From Mesostigma viride (Eukaryota > Streptophyta > Mesostigmatophyceae > Mesostigmatales > Mesostigmataceae), in the NCBI GenBank assembly GCA_009746045.1, contig RPFO01000080.1, forward strand, positions 3,390,251 through 3,454,250: 64,000 bases of DNA, in the 5' to 3' direction. Positions within the stretch are counted from its first letter, which is position 1. Each line of letters opens with the position of its first letter. The notes below the pieces were generated by a model. The model searched no databases. It was not told where the DNA came from and was given only the letters and a program-made list of their open reading frames with translations. Shown here one piece after another: positions 1 to 10,183 of the stretch. Made by a program: the position numbers and the translations under genes.

Positions 1-60
1 CCTTAATTGTTTATCCTCACATTCAACATGGATCCAGTGGGTGGAGAGATGTCACCTATA

Positions 61-140
61 CCTACCACTAATTATACTAATAATACTAATAATACTAATA
101 ATTCTAATAATACTAATAATAATAACAACAATACTAGTGG
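61..140 (+). repeat. AAT/ACT trinucleotide microsatellite
   Basis: An imperfect run of (ACT/AAT AAT) triplets. In the frame beginning with the ATG at 28 it would encode an Asn/Thr-rich tract. It sits at the presumed 5' part of the gypsy gag region. Whether it was ever translated is unknown, because that frame stops soon afterwards. Confidence 0.8.
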
Positions 141-1044
141 CAATAGACGGGACTCCTTGGAAACGGTACACCACCTCACTCCTCAAGGTATCCTACGTGT
201 ACCTCACCTCCTTCCCCTATACGACCACTAGTGGTATACCACCAGTGGTCGTCGTCGTTCCTCTGTTACCCCTAAAAACCTTTGAACAAAGTATGCGTGT
301 TGACCAGATTTTGTGAATTAAGACCCTTCTTTTACCTTGAACCAGGCCCCTGCCCCTCCTGCAAGTTGCAACCTTGGCTCAACCCTCCACTAGGTCCTCA
401 CTTCCTGAGAATGCTTCTACTATAGGCCTCAATCTCATCCTGGTCCTTCCATCACTGCTTATCACATGGGTCGCAACCCTGCCCCTGTAGGCCCTTCTGG
501 TCGCCCTAGTGCAGTTCCCTTTCATCCTCCTGCTTCTTTGTCCTACCCTGACACGGACTACGAGGCTGCCCAGGTTCCTTCCCGTGTAGCAGAGCTAGAA
601 GTTAACAGTGATTTTAGCACCGCATGGGCCCTGGATGACAGAAATTATGATCATTTTGCCTATTCCTCCCTTCGTGAACCCTACGGTCCCCTTCTCCTAT
701 GGGCACCAGCCTGAAACGGTGGCCCCGTCTAGCTAGACCTTTATCCAAAACCTATCCTCTCCCTTCCTTCTATCCCTCGTATGCCGGTAGCAGTGGAAGA
801 CAGTGGCCCGATTGGTAGATCTGATCCTTCCCATCCTCCTAAGCCCCCTGCTCTTCCCCTCTTTGCTAACCTTCCTAAACAGTAAACTAGATGTCAAATC
901 AGTACCCCTCAACAGTTTTTCACCTTTATTATGCTGCTGACTCAAAACACAGAGTCGTGGCAAAATCATAATAGATGGCGTCTCCCTGATGCAGTGTTGG
1001 TCCCTCATTATCTTACCACCTGCATTACCTCTGAGCTTGCATGC

Positions 1045-1708
1045 AACCCTCATTCAGTGGGAATCCTTGGCCTCCCATGCATATCCTCACTCTGTATAGC
1101 AGAATTGTTTAAGAGATTAGAGAGCCATCTTGTTCCTCCTGATGCAGATTGGCAGGATAGATTAGCCTTTGGCACTAGCTGCACAACAGGGTATTAAGTC
1201 CTTTAGGGAATACATGAAGGAATTTGATGCCCAGATGATGCGCATCAGGGATCTGTCGGGCGCAGAAGTACGTGCTCGCTTCCTGCATTGAAGGCCTCAG
1301 TAGACCTCTGTTACGTGAAGTGAAACGCCGGTTCTCCGCCTACCGCTTTACTCATGACTTACCCCTCAAGCATGTGCGACAGCATTTATTACGTGTAGCA
1401 GATTTCTTCACCACTCCTCTTCCTACCCGTTCCCGTATTAATAATATTAGCCTTACACTACCCCTGAGGAAGAAAACTCCTATGTAGAAGAGTTAGATAT
1501 TTGCGTGACCGACCTCATCTCTGCTCTTGATGTGTCTCATATAATTACATGCTATCATTGTAAGGAAGTAGGTCATCTTAAACATGAGTGCCCCAAGTTC
1601 CTTTCTGGTGCTCCCCCTCATCCCGATGCTCGCCCTCCTCGTACCCCTCAGCAGTCAGCGTGCTCCTATTCGCCCCTCTTCAGGACGAATCCCCTCAGCT
1701 ACCCCTAG
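1045..1708 (+). pseudogene. gag: Ty3/gypsy gag (capsid and nucleocapsid), broken
   Basis: Fragments in three frames resemble a retrotransposon capsid: around 1200-1420 a segment matches the typical Gag pattern of a Phe-rich helix, 'RARF', a Gly-Leu turn and a 'LPLKHVRQHLLR' helix. A CCHC zinc knuckle follows at 1550-1591 (C-x2-C-x4-H-x4-C, reading CYHCKEVGHLKHEC), the RNA-binding motif of nucleocapsid. Downstream is Pro/Ser-rich. Stops near 1195, 1487 and 1706 and frame changes show decay. Sequence from about 320 to 1045 is probably also Gag-related, but I cannot show a domain there. Confidence 0.75.
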
Positions 1709-1996
1709 TAGGCTGAATGCTGTGCAGACAGGACCCTCAGGGTTCGCCTATGATAATCAGGCTCCTGCACCCTCTTCGCTCCCTCGTGACCCTCCAGCAG
1801 TGGCTTTTTCGCCAGGGTCTTCTCCGGGGTTAGTCCCAGTGGATTTGGGTGGGGAGGGGGAACAGTAGGCCTGTCAGCCGGGGGTAACCTGGACAGGTCC
1901 TTAGATCTATAGGCCCCAGATAATAGTTTTTGCCTGCCTGTCTTCATAAACTCCGTAGGAGCTGAATCACCCTTACCCTAAAGTGTTCGTCCTCTT

Positions 1997-2340
1997 ATGT
2001 TTTTAAATGGCGGTTTAACCGTCCCTCACACTGTTGTAGACCCTTTCTTGCATGCTGATGAACTCTTGAATGTCTCCTTGTTAGTGGATAGCGGTGCGGC
2101 TAGCTCCTTTGTGAGCGAAGCCCTAGTTAGGCGTTTAGGATTAGTCCCTATCCCTCACACCAAACCTGTCACTGTTCATTATATGCTGATGGTCCCACAA
2201 GTCATTCCCCTGGTACGGTATCCCTACCCCTGGATATACAAGGACGTACTGTCAACCTTACGGCCACTATAGGTCCTATCACTACCGCTGATGTATTATT
2301 AGGATTAGATTGGCACCAAGATAATAAGATTATCCTATGA
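1997..2340 (+). pseudogene. Ty3/gypsy aspartic protease, broken
   Basis: An open stretch of about 91 codons carries the retropepsin active-site signature LLVDSGAASSFVS (catalytic Asp codon at 2087), followed by a variable hydrophobic segment. The expected downstream flap and 'VLLGLDW' motif appear in another frame at about 2293-2320, so a frameshift or stop near 2270 splits the domain. In life the enzyme would cut Gag-Pol. Its canonical D-S-G-A contrasts with the altered motif in the copia-like elements further along. Confidence 0.8.
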
Positions 2341-2406
2341 TACTATGGTGATCTGGTTCCCTGATAGTTCTTACCGGAACGTCATTACAGAGTAGAAAAT
2401 TTATCA

Positions 2407-3640
2407 TTGGTAGACATTACTCCTCCTACACCTGTGGATCCTCCTATAAGACCCATACCGGAAGTATTAATGTCTAATGATGAGTTGCAATCTGAACTAA
2501 AAGAATATGGATACTTACTATGTATGTTCCTTCAGCTAGAAGTACAGGAAATGCCTGTCCCTAATAATAGTGTGAATATAGATGTAAACACAGTAGATAC
2601 CATAGGAGTGGGATTTACTGAAAACGAACTAGTTAGATACATGGCGGTAATAGACTCCAAGGTTTTTGAAGAAAAGACCCCTTCTTACCGTCCTCCTCGT
2701 TCTGTTTTACACCGTGTAGTTATAAAAGATGGTGCTGTTCCTACGCATTCTTCGATGTATCGAATGGGCCCTACCGAGTTATAAAGGAATTAAAACAGAT
2801 TTTAGTATCACTATTAGAAGCAGGATTAATAGAGCCTAGTAACTCCCCCTACTCTGAGCTGGTGTTCTCTTAGTGCCTAAGCCAAATGGCAAGTTTCGTT
2901 TATAGTGACTGATTATAGGAACTTAAATGATATCACCGTGAAGTCTAAATATCCTCTGCCTCGTATTGATGATATATTTAATAAGGTTAAGGGTTGTACG
3001 TGTTTCACCGTGTTAGATTGTGCAGATGGCTTTTGGCAGTTGCGAATAGCGCCTGAAGATTATCATAAAACTGCTTTTGCTACCCCCGCTTTTTGGCCAT
3101 TACCAGTTTAGAGTAGCTGCTATGGGACTATGTAATTCCCCTGCTTCCTTTCAGATGCTACTAATGAATGATGAAGTTCTTAGGCCTGTTATGGGCAATT
3201 CTCACCTTCCCCAGGTGTCCTCTGATTTTAAAGATCCTTCCTTCTCCTCTGTTTCTTTGGCTGAGCACTATCGTTCCTGTGCCCAGGCTTATTTAGATGA
3301 TATTCTTATTTATTCTCCAGATTTTGAAACACACCTCCGTGATTTAAAGAAGGTTTTAGAGATAATAATGGCTGAAAATTCTTTGTGGGCTCGCCGTGCT
3401 AAAGTGCGCTCGGGTAGGAGTGTACCCTTTTTAGGCCATGTGTTATCAGATGCCGGTGTTGCTACTGACCCGGATAAAACCAAGTCTATTCAGGACTAGC
3501 CTACCCCTACTGATGTTAAGAGTGTACGTAGTTTCCTAGGTATTGCCTCATATTATAGGCGTTTTATTCCTCGTTTCGCCACCATAGCGGCGTCCATTAA
3601 TCACCTATTAAAGAAAAATATTCCCTTCCTTTGGAGTGAT
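2407..3640 (+). pseudogene. Ty3/gypsy reverse transcriptase, broken into frames
   Basis: The N-terminal RT linker (pattern F-x-E-K-T-P-S-Y-R-P-P-R-S-V) lies at about 2660-2784. Fingers and palm follow at 2905-3111 (DYRNLNDITVKSKYPLPRID, then VLDCADGFWQLRI, which contains the first catalytic Asp). At 3077-3499 come FRVAAMGLCNSPASFQ and the catalytic box YLDDILIYS. The connection segment (SFLGIASYYRRFIPRF) is at about 3520-3570. Frameshifts near 2782, 2880 and 3100 and a stop near 3499 break the domain. Motif quality is high, so decay is not ancient. Confidence 0.92.
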
Positions 3641-4316
3641 GAGTGTCAGTCGGCCTTTGTTTGTTTAAAATCCCTCCTCCTCACTCCTCCTGTTCTCATT
3701 CTTCCAGATACTACCACTAAACCGTTCGTGGTATAGCCACAGATGCTAACTAGTAAAGTAGCTATAGGTGTTGTTCTTCTTCAGGATCAGGGTCGGGGTT
3801 TGCAACCAATAGAGTACATTTCTAGGACTATGCTCCCTGCGGAGCGCAATTACCCTGTCCACCAGCAAGAATTGTTGGCTGTGGTCTATTGTTGTCACGC
3901 ATGGCAGCATTTCCTTAAGGGTGCTCAGTTTGATGTCTGCCTTAACGAGCCTTGTGAGTTAGATCCCTATAGGTTAGTTATACAGACGGACCACCGTCCC
4001 CTCACCCACCTCCTTTCCCAACCTAACCTTACCCCTCATCAAGCGCGCTGGATGGAGTTCTTAGCACAATTTTCCCCTTTTAAACTTCAGTATGTTAAAG
4101 GTGTAGATAATATTGTGCCTGATGCCCTCTTCCGCCGTGCGGATTACTCCTTTTTCGAGGATTTCGATGTTCTCAACACCACCATGGTGCCTACCCCTCT
4201 TGGTGTCTCTCCCTATGGTGATTGGCCTGATGATGAACATTACACCTACCTCTTTCATACTGCTGTCCGTATGCCTGACCTCCTTTCTCACGTAGGACTC
4301 TTGTCTCAGTGTCCAG
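3640..4316 (+). pseudogene. Ty3/gypsy RNase H domain, truncated by element C1
   Basis: From about 3743 an open segment shows the gypsy-type RNase H pattern: IGVVLLQDQG, PIEYISRTM, NYPVHQQELLAVV, then QTDHRPLTHLL and a tail with KGVDNIVPDAL, the usual end of this domain. A stop at about 3735 separates it from the preceding TTKPFVV segment. About 60 codons past the domain the sequence runs into the inverted-repeat end of element C1 at 4317, so no integrase is seen. Confidence 0.88.
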
Positions 4317-5660
4317 AGGCCTCAATTGAGGCCTTTTGGCTCAATTGAGGCCTTTTTTTCCAAGATCTCACAAAGTACGGTATTTTGGCGGGAAGGACCG
4401 GTCCTATGGGTCGTCCGGCCCCAGTGGCGCGAATCTGGTACATGTGCTGAGCGTCCTGTCCCGTTGGGGTCGACAGGGGTCGACGGTTACTGAAAAACAC
4501 GTGAGGTGGAAAAGTACCTATTTTGGCCACTTTCGTGCAACGGGACGAGGAATTTTCACGAATGCACGACCATGGCAGCCTCGAGTAAAATGGACCGTAT
4601 GGCCACGTTCGTGCATCATTTCGAGCAGTATGGAGCGCGTTGGGCAGATAAATTATCCTTGAAGCTAGCCCGACCGCTAAATGTGTCAAAAGTCGATTTA
4701 TAAATTCGTGGGGTCGTTATTTGTGTGCTGAATGCCAGGTTAGTGCATGAAGTTCAGATGGGGCGTAGATGGCGTTGATAGTGCGCCTGCCAGCAGGACG
4801 ATGCTTCGATATGTTGGGAAGGAGACTAGCGGAACGGCGGGGGGGGGTGTTGGGGCAGCCGTGACTATAAAGGGGCGCTGGTTATATTCGAGCCTTTTGT
4901 CGTGAATCCATAGGTAGAGGAAGGGGTGTTTTTAGCTAGGAAAAACTGGGTTGCGGACAATAAACGCGCGCGCGCCCCCAGATATGGGAGCGCAGTTATG
5001 CGAACAGCGCTGGTGAGGCCGCTGCAGCCGCTTTCATACGTCAATGGACGACGCATGGAGCGTCTGTCCGGCCAGATTAGCGGGCTGCATCGCTTCCGGA
5101 CAACTTGAAAACGCCCAGCTTGAACAGCTTTTCTGATGCAGCCACATTCAGCGCCAACGCATATGCGTGCTTAGTGATCCCGGGTGTGAGGGGTGTGAAA
5201 GGTAAGTGCGTCCTGGTGGTAGAAAGAGAATGGCATCGATTTGCTTGTGATATCGCCAGTTTTTAGCTGCCTATCGGCGCCTAGTGCCGAGGTAACGTAA
5301 GGCAGGCTATATTACTTCGTCGGCAGTGCTCTGCGGCTGGCCCCCACCGTGTAGACGTGTTTACTTTCCATAAGAAGCATGGCAGTTCCTGCCATGCTGG
5401 CCATGTCTCAGGCAAACCTTGCAAAGCTAGAGGTCTAGAAGACAGTGCAAATGGTGTCCAGTTATGCTTGTATATCTTGCCATGTGCTGTTCATCTGCTG
5501 CCGCGGCAGCAAACCCCTGTCAGAATATACCGTAACAACGTAGATATTGGGGCTATGTGAGTGAAGCTAAGCGCTTGGAAGGTCACACCTATCATTATAA
5601 TGCATGATCCTTGTGCGTGTTTGTAATAGAGGCTTTGGATTCCTCATGGTTACGTGCAAT
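4317..5660 (+). mobile_element. TIR DNA element family C, copy 1 (3' part missing)
   Basis: Starts with AGGCCTCAATTGAGGCCTTT, whose first 18 bases are a perfect palindrome, followed by a second partial copy of the motif at about 4340-4352. The body matches, in reverse complement, the complete copy at 39555-41310 up to 5660, where the match stops abruptly and a hAT-like terminus begins. No coding potential beyond short chance frames is evident, so this is a non-autonomous element. It lies in the gypsy copy just after RNase H. Superfamily is unassigned. Confidence 0.85.
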
Positions 5661-5745
5661 CAGTGTAAAATCATACGCCGTATTATACGGTATAATACGG
5701 CATAATACGTTATGCGCTGGTTTTTAGCGTATAATTTAGTTAGCA
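5661..5745 (+). mobile_element. hAT-like family terminus (85-bp fragment)
   Basis: Begins CAGTGTAAAATCATACGCCG and continues with TACGGTATAATACGG-type subterminal repeats. It aligns with the right-hand end (reverse complement) of the complete element at 45362-47110, whose terminus reads CAGAGTGAGATCATACGCCG. Only the terminal 85 bases are present before copia-like A1 begins. Left junction: the match of element C1 to its sister copy ends exactly here. Confidence 0.8.
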
Positions 5746-6419
5746 TTTTGGGCAACCAATATGCTAAGTGGATGCAGTTTGGAAAGACCTTTCCAACGCC
5801 GTGCTGACCGCCTGAAACAGACAAGGGACGAGAAAGATATGAGGTCCCGAAGTCCTAGCCGTCCGTGGCCGACTAGGGTACAGTCCTCTGGTATAGTGGA
5901 CAGGACACGTGGCAGGCCGTGCCTGCACAGGCTTAGCCTGACTATCACGTGACTGTGGTCCACGTAGGCCAGAGGAGCAGCAGCCTGTGACTGGTGGTCT
6001 ACAGGAACTGGCACAGGTCTGCAAGGAATACTAGTAGGCCTTGCAGGCTTGTGACAGGTCCTGTACTTTCTAGGTTGCAGAGTCTAGGCAAATCCAGTTC
6101 GTCCTGGCTCTACACTGATGCCAGTGGACGTTGAGGATTTGCTTGCCTGCCTGCACGTGCCTCGTCACGCCGATGGGAACGAGGAACAACGCAAAGGATA
6201 TAGCTTGGTCATGGGGGATGACCAGCTATCTTGGCAAGCACGAACCGAGGCTCCCACATTGAACGTGGAACCGCTCACCGTGGTCGTGGCTTGGTGCACG
6301 GGTTAAAAGGTTGCTGCCTTGCAACTTTGGCTCATCCCGTTGTGTGCGTGAGAGACCAGGAACTCACAGTTCTGGCTGCTCGCTAACTCGTACTATTGCA
6401 TTTCTGTTTGCAAGGTTTC

Positions 6420-7570
6420 ATGTCGGCCGAGGCTCGGGTTGAGACACCTGAGTCATCTCCCAGGCGCGAAGCAGCTCCAGAGTTGCCGGCGCGCGAAAAC
6501 GCATTCTACCCCTATACTCACCAATCCAACGCTTCTACATTTGTGCAAGCGGCCTACGTTGCGAGGGGCCTTGCGGAAGGCGGTTGGGTCGCTGTGTTCG
6601 GTAACGCAGCAGGGCCGTCGGCGAACGACCCTGTGGTGATGAGGATCCGGGCGACGACGTCGCCAGGGGAAACAGAGCGGGTCTGCACGGAGCGCCTCGT
6701 CGCCATACGCGACGAAATTGCTTCGTTGATCTACAGTTTAGAAGTTGCGTACCAGGGCGGGCACGTAACCATCCAGGCGCTTGACTTAGCGCGTGAGACG
6801 CTGGGCCAACTGGTGGCCATCTGTTTAGGTGGAACCAGATTGTATAATCACTGGGTGGCGACAAGCTCGCTGGGGGAGGGGACCGACGCGTCACACATCA
6901 TACGGGACGCGCAGACGCGCGAGGCCGATAGCCCATGGGATTCGGCCGAGGTGGTGGCTCAAACGTGTGAGCACCTGGTCAACATTCTGATCCAAGAGGC
7001 GCGTGGTCACGCCGATCACTGGGTGATCACTACGCGTCCACCGGGCATTTGGTCGACCTTGGACACTCCGAGGTTGCAGAGCAGGCCAGGGGCGACTGGG
7101 CCGACGGTGACAGTCATCACCGGTCGGGACGTCTCCGACGAGGAGTTCCACGATCAGTTCGTGGACCGACCAACGGGCATCATAGTAGCCCGGTCGTCAC
7201 AACAGATTGACGAGGGTGACGGCACAAACGAGGGATACTCGGCTCGGCGTAGAGCAGAGTTAAACATACCATTTGAGCCGGAACACGATTTTGGTGAGAT
7301 TGGTCGGGGGTCGCGGAACGACCGACGAGGTGGTGGTAGCCGGTGGGTCAGAAATCTTCAGTGGTATCGCCGTGGCAGTGCGGCCAGACTGTCGGTAGAG
7401 CAGACAGCAGCTGGGAGGCCAGGGGAAGCCTGGCAAGGGTGGGGCTGGGTCTGGGAAGAAGGGTGGAGCATGCTTTGTGTGTGGCAAGGAAGGTCACTGG
7501 CGTCGTGAGTGTCCTGACAGGAAGGCCAAGCCTGCTGGGGCGGGAGGCCAGTCTGGGCAGCAGTGACTAG
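6420..7570 (+). pseudogene. gag: Family A gag, copy A1
   Basis: ATG at 6420 opens a frame of about 363 codons to 7508, beginning MSAEARVETPESS. It is a Gag-like protein with helical capsid-like sequence and an Arg/Gly-rich tail. A frameshift near 7390-7405, where A1 and A2 differ by a short indel, moves the end into another frame. There a CCHC zinc knuckle (CFVCGKEGHWRREC; C-x2-C-x4-H-x4-C) is encoded at about 7472-7513, stopping near 7563. In A2 the knuckle is in frame with Gag. Role: virus-like particle and RNA packaging in the cytoplasm. Confidence 0.8.
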
Positions 7571-7603
7571 CTACATCATCCCCTGTAAATAGTCAATCAC
7601 CCC

Positions 7604-8889
7604 TTGGGGAAGGTGTGTTGGATGTACATAAGGATGGGGGTGTGCCCCTTGTGCAGCACCAAGGGTGTAAAGATGTTGTTCTTCCACTGGATTGCAATAA
7701 CAATGCTGCAGCTGAATTCCCTATGCCTCATGCAGGTGCATGGTGGGTCTCCAGCAGGTGCTGGCCTGGAGGGCCAAGGGACCTTGCTGGAAGGGCCTGG
7801 AGCGGTCCAGGGTGCAGGGCCTGGCATGGGGCGTCAGGATGGCCTGCAGGGAAGCCCTGGAACCTCAGGAGTGGATCATGTGTCCCCACACACGGTTCAG
7901 ACGTCTCGCCAGGTCAGTACTGACAGAGTGCTGAGCTATGCTGAGGCTGGCCATAGATTGCATCATATGTTTGGGCATTCTGGGCAGGCAGCAATGTTCG
8001 CTTGGAAGCTAGGTAGGGAGCCTTTGTGGGAGGCATGCCAGGCTGCTGCTGAGAACTGTGGTTGCCAGGAGAATGCTGTTCACCCACCTCAGTCCCATGC
8101 TAGGGAGCCTGCTAGGGAGCGTGGCGACATCCAGATGGATATCCAGCATATCAGGGGCTTGTATATATTGGTGGGGGTGGACAGGTTCAGCAGATACAGG
8201 CTGATAGACGTTCTGCCTGGTATGCAGGAGCACCACTTGTTGTTGGGTATGAAGGCCCTGATCCCAGGCTTTGGGGTGTGCAAGAGTGTGCAGGCAGACA
8301 TGCAGTTTGACTGTTTGCTCAAGCATCAGGACCAGCTGCCTTGTAAGCTGGTAGTAGTCCCCAGGGAGAGTCATGGGCAGCAAGGGGCTGTAGAGAGATC
8401 CATACGTGAAGTGAAGACAGTGGTGCTAGCAGCAGAGTCAGTGCCACTTGTGGCATCTGCCTTAGAGAGGGCAGCCTGGTGTAAGGGGGTAGAAGAGCAG
8501 CTGAACCACAGGGTTAACTATTATACTTTGATGGTGTGGCTGTCTCTCCCCTGGCCCTGCAGTATAGCTTATTGCCTGAAAACGTGGTGCAGGCCAGTCT
8601 TAGGAAGGCAGATAGGCTATTTGCCCAGCTGAGACGTAAGGACAAGAACTGGAATGTGCTGAGGCCTCAGGTGGGGCTGAAGGTCAGGATGTGGAAGGAA
8701 CCATCTATTCCAGGCAAGCGGGGGAAGTGGCAGGATGGGGTTGTCACTCGTGTGGAAGAAGCTAACAGATCTTGCCTGGTGGCTTTGGAAAAGGATCCAA
8801 GGCACGTGTACAGGTTGTCCTGGGCTCATGTCAAGGAAAGAAGGCCACATGCAATCTGGCCTGCAGACGGGCCAGGCCCTCCCAGCTAG
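7604..8889 (+). pseudogene. Family A integrase, copy A1
   Basis: A frame from 7604 to 8632 includes a histidine-rich N-terminal zinc-binding segment (LHHMFGHSGQ followed by a Cys cluster CQAAAENCGC). The catalytic core has a first acidic residue in MDIQHIRGLY, a second near SVQADMQFD and a Glu in HGQQGAVERSIREVK, matching the D,D35E arrangement of copia integrase. The C-terminal domain (QVGLKVRMWKEPSIPGKRGKWQDG) lies in another frame at 8536-8889, because A1 has 2 extra bases near 8523. No protease precedes it. Confidence 0.8.
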
Positions 8890-9105
8890 CTGGGTTGAGG
8901 AGCCAGGCCAGAGCCAGGCAGCAGCAGCTAACAATCCTCTGGTGGTGGATGATGGTCTGTCCCTGCTGGAAGATGACGAGCAGGAGGAGGCTGCTGAAGC
9001 AACTGTCACAAGGCCAGAGGGGACGGGGCAGCCACCTAAGGCCCGGGGGCCTCTCATGGCGGACGTCATCCGAGCACTCATGCGCAGCAAACATGATCCC
9101 AAGGT

Positions 9106-9480
9106 ATCCAAGCTCACGGGGTGGGGGTCGTGCTGGGCATGCAGCTACAATGGAGGTAGATACCAACTCACAGGTGTCTGTCATCAGGGAAGAGGATGCT
9201 GTAGGCTTACAGATGTCCCATCCCAGTTGCCTTGCTGTGTCTGATTTCTCAGGAAAGGTGTCCATGAAGATCCTTGGGGAAGTGAGTGTGCCTATCTTAG
9301 GCCAGGGTGCCCACCACGTTCTGTGTGGTAGAGGGCTATAAGGGGCCTGCCATTCTGGGACAGAACTTCTTGTGCATGCCAGGGGTTACTTTGACCTCTG
9401 ATGAGTTGGCACTAGAAGGCAGGGGCAGCCTCCCCCTTGAAAGATATCACTATTCCCAGGGTCTTGCAGTGGCGGTGAAG
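9106..9480 (+). pseudogene. Family A retropepsin-like protease, copy A1, located after integrase
   Basis: A segment starting at ATG 9150 reads MEVDTNSQVSVI, then DFSGK, an LGxVxxPILG motif and, after a frame change near 9305, VVEGYKGPAILGQNF and PGVTLTSDEL. This is the retropepsin pattern of active site, flap region and hydrophobic-Leu-Gly box, but the active-site triad is D-T-N rather than D-[ST]-G. Its neighbour upstream is integrase and downstream is RT, unlike copia (protease before integrase) or gypsy (integrase last). Identity as a protease is by pattern, not search. Confidence 0.65.
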
Positions 9481-9539
9481 GCTGTTAGGAGTCAGCCAGC
9501 TGAGGGTCCTCAAGGTCAGGAGCCCATAGCTGAGGACCT

Positions 9540-10183
9540 GTTGATAATCCCAACCACCTTTGATCCAAGGCAGTTAGGGGTAAACAGGTACCAGATAGCT
9601 GCTCACAGTCCTATTCCCTGGCGCCAGCTAGTCGAGATGATGCAAAGCCCCAAGATGGCTAAGGCATGGACTCTTGGCTTTGTTGCTTCTGGGCATGAGT
9701 GGATAGTTTCCAACTGTGCAGAACCTGTGGATGAGCTGCCAGAAGTTCACCAGCTGCTCAGATTGATGTTTGTCCTCAAGCTCAAGGAGGTAGATGGTGT
9801 CCAGGTGCCACATGCATCAGACCAGTTGTAACCGAGTATCATGGCACTGGCCAGTTGTTAGATGAGGAGCTCTATACTCCAGGGATGCTGCATGACACGT
9901 GGAGGATTCTGCTGTGTATATTTCTGTCTTTTCTGGTCAAGGGTGTGCCCTATAGCTCTGTGCTGATTGATTTCAAGAGGGCTTTTCTCAAGGGTGACCA
10001 AGATCATGCAGCCTAGGCAGACTTGGAGAGATATCCCTCCTTTCTTTGTGACTGTACCTGCTGTATGGAGAGCAGAGATAAAGGCCAGGTACCTGAGAAT
10101 TCTGAAAGGGTTGGAAGGTCTCAGGTCCAGTCCCATAATCTGGAGAAAGAGCCTAGAGAAATTCTTGAAGAATACTTGTGGGT
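9540..10183 (+). pseudogene. Family A reverse transcriptase N-terminal half, copy A1
   Basis: Copia-like RT features are visible: LRLMFVLKLKEVDG (fingers), a Pro-Val-Val-Thr segment, ELYTPGMLHDTWRILL, then LIDFKRAFLKGD, equivalent to the copia 'DVKTAFLNG' motif with the first catalytic Asp. Next comes LRILKGLEGLRSSPIIWRKSLEKFLK, equivalent to 'YGLKQAPRAWY'. Small indels near 9815 and a stop near 10015 break the frame. The domain ends at 10183, where the 5' end of A2 begins, so the catalytic DD box and RNase H are absent from this copy. Confidence 0.82.

Larger units (their letters stand above)
1..4316 (+). mobile_element. Ty3/gypsy LTR retrotransposon remnant, frame-broken, 3' truncated
   Basis: Gag, retropepsin, reverse transcriptase and RNase H follow each other on the plus strand in the order expected for a Ty3/gypsy element. 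Each domain lies in a different short reading frame separated by stops or frameshifts, so the copy is dead. No LTR is visible at the left, so the window may begin inside the element. The right end stops just after RNase H where DNA element C1 begins, so integrase and the 3' LTR are missing from the window. Superfamily assignment rests on domain order and RT motifs and is secure; the clade cannot be given without alignment. Confidence 0.93.
5746..10183 (+). mobile_element. Copia-like LTR element family A, copy A1 (3' part cut off)
   Basis: A Ty1/copia-related element in the order 5' leader/LTR (5746 to about 6400), gag, integrase, protease, RT. It is about 98% identical to A2, which begins at 10184 within A1's RT. 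Both copies start at the same base after unrelated flanks (TTTTGGGCAACCAATATG), so 5746 is taken as the LTR start. The end of the LTR cannot be placed because no 3' LTR is present. Several frameshifts make it non-functional. The placement of protease after integrase is unusual. Confidence 0.85.

Noticed and set aside
6118-6306. 62-codon frame shared by A1 and A2 leaders (second copy 10555-10743)
   Set aside because: Conserved only because the copies are near-identical; it lies in the LTR/leader and shows no recognisable motif.
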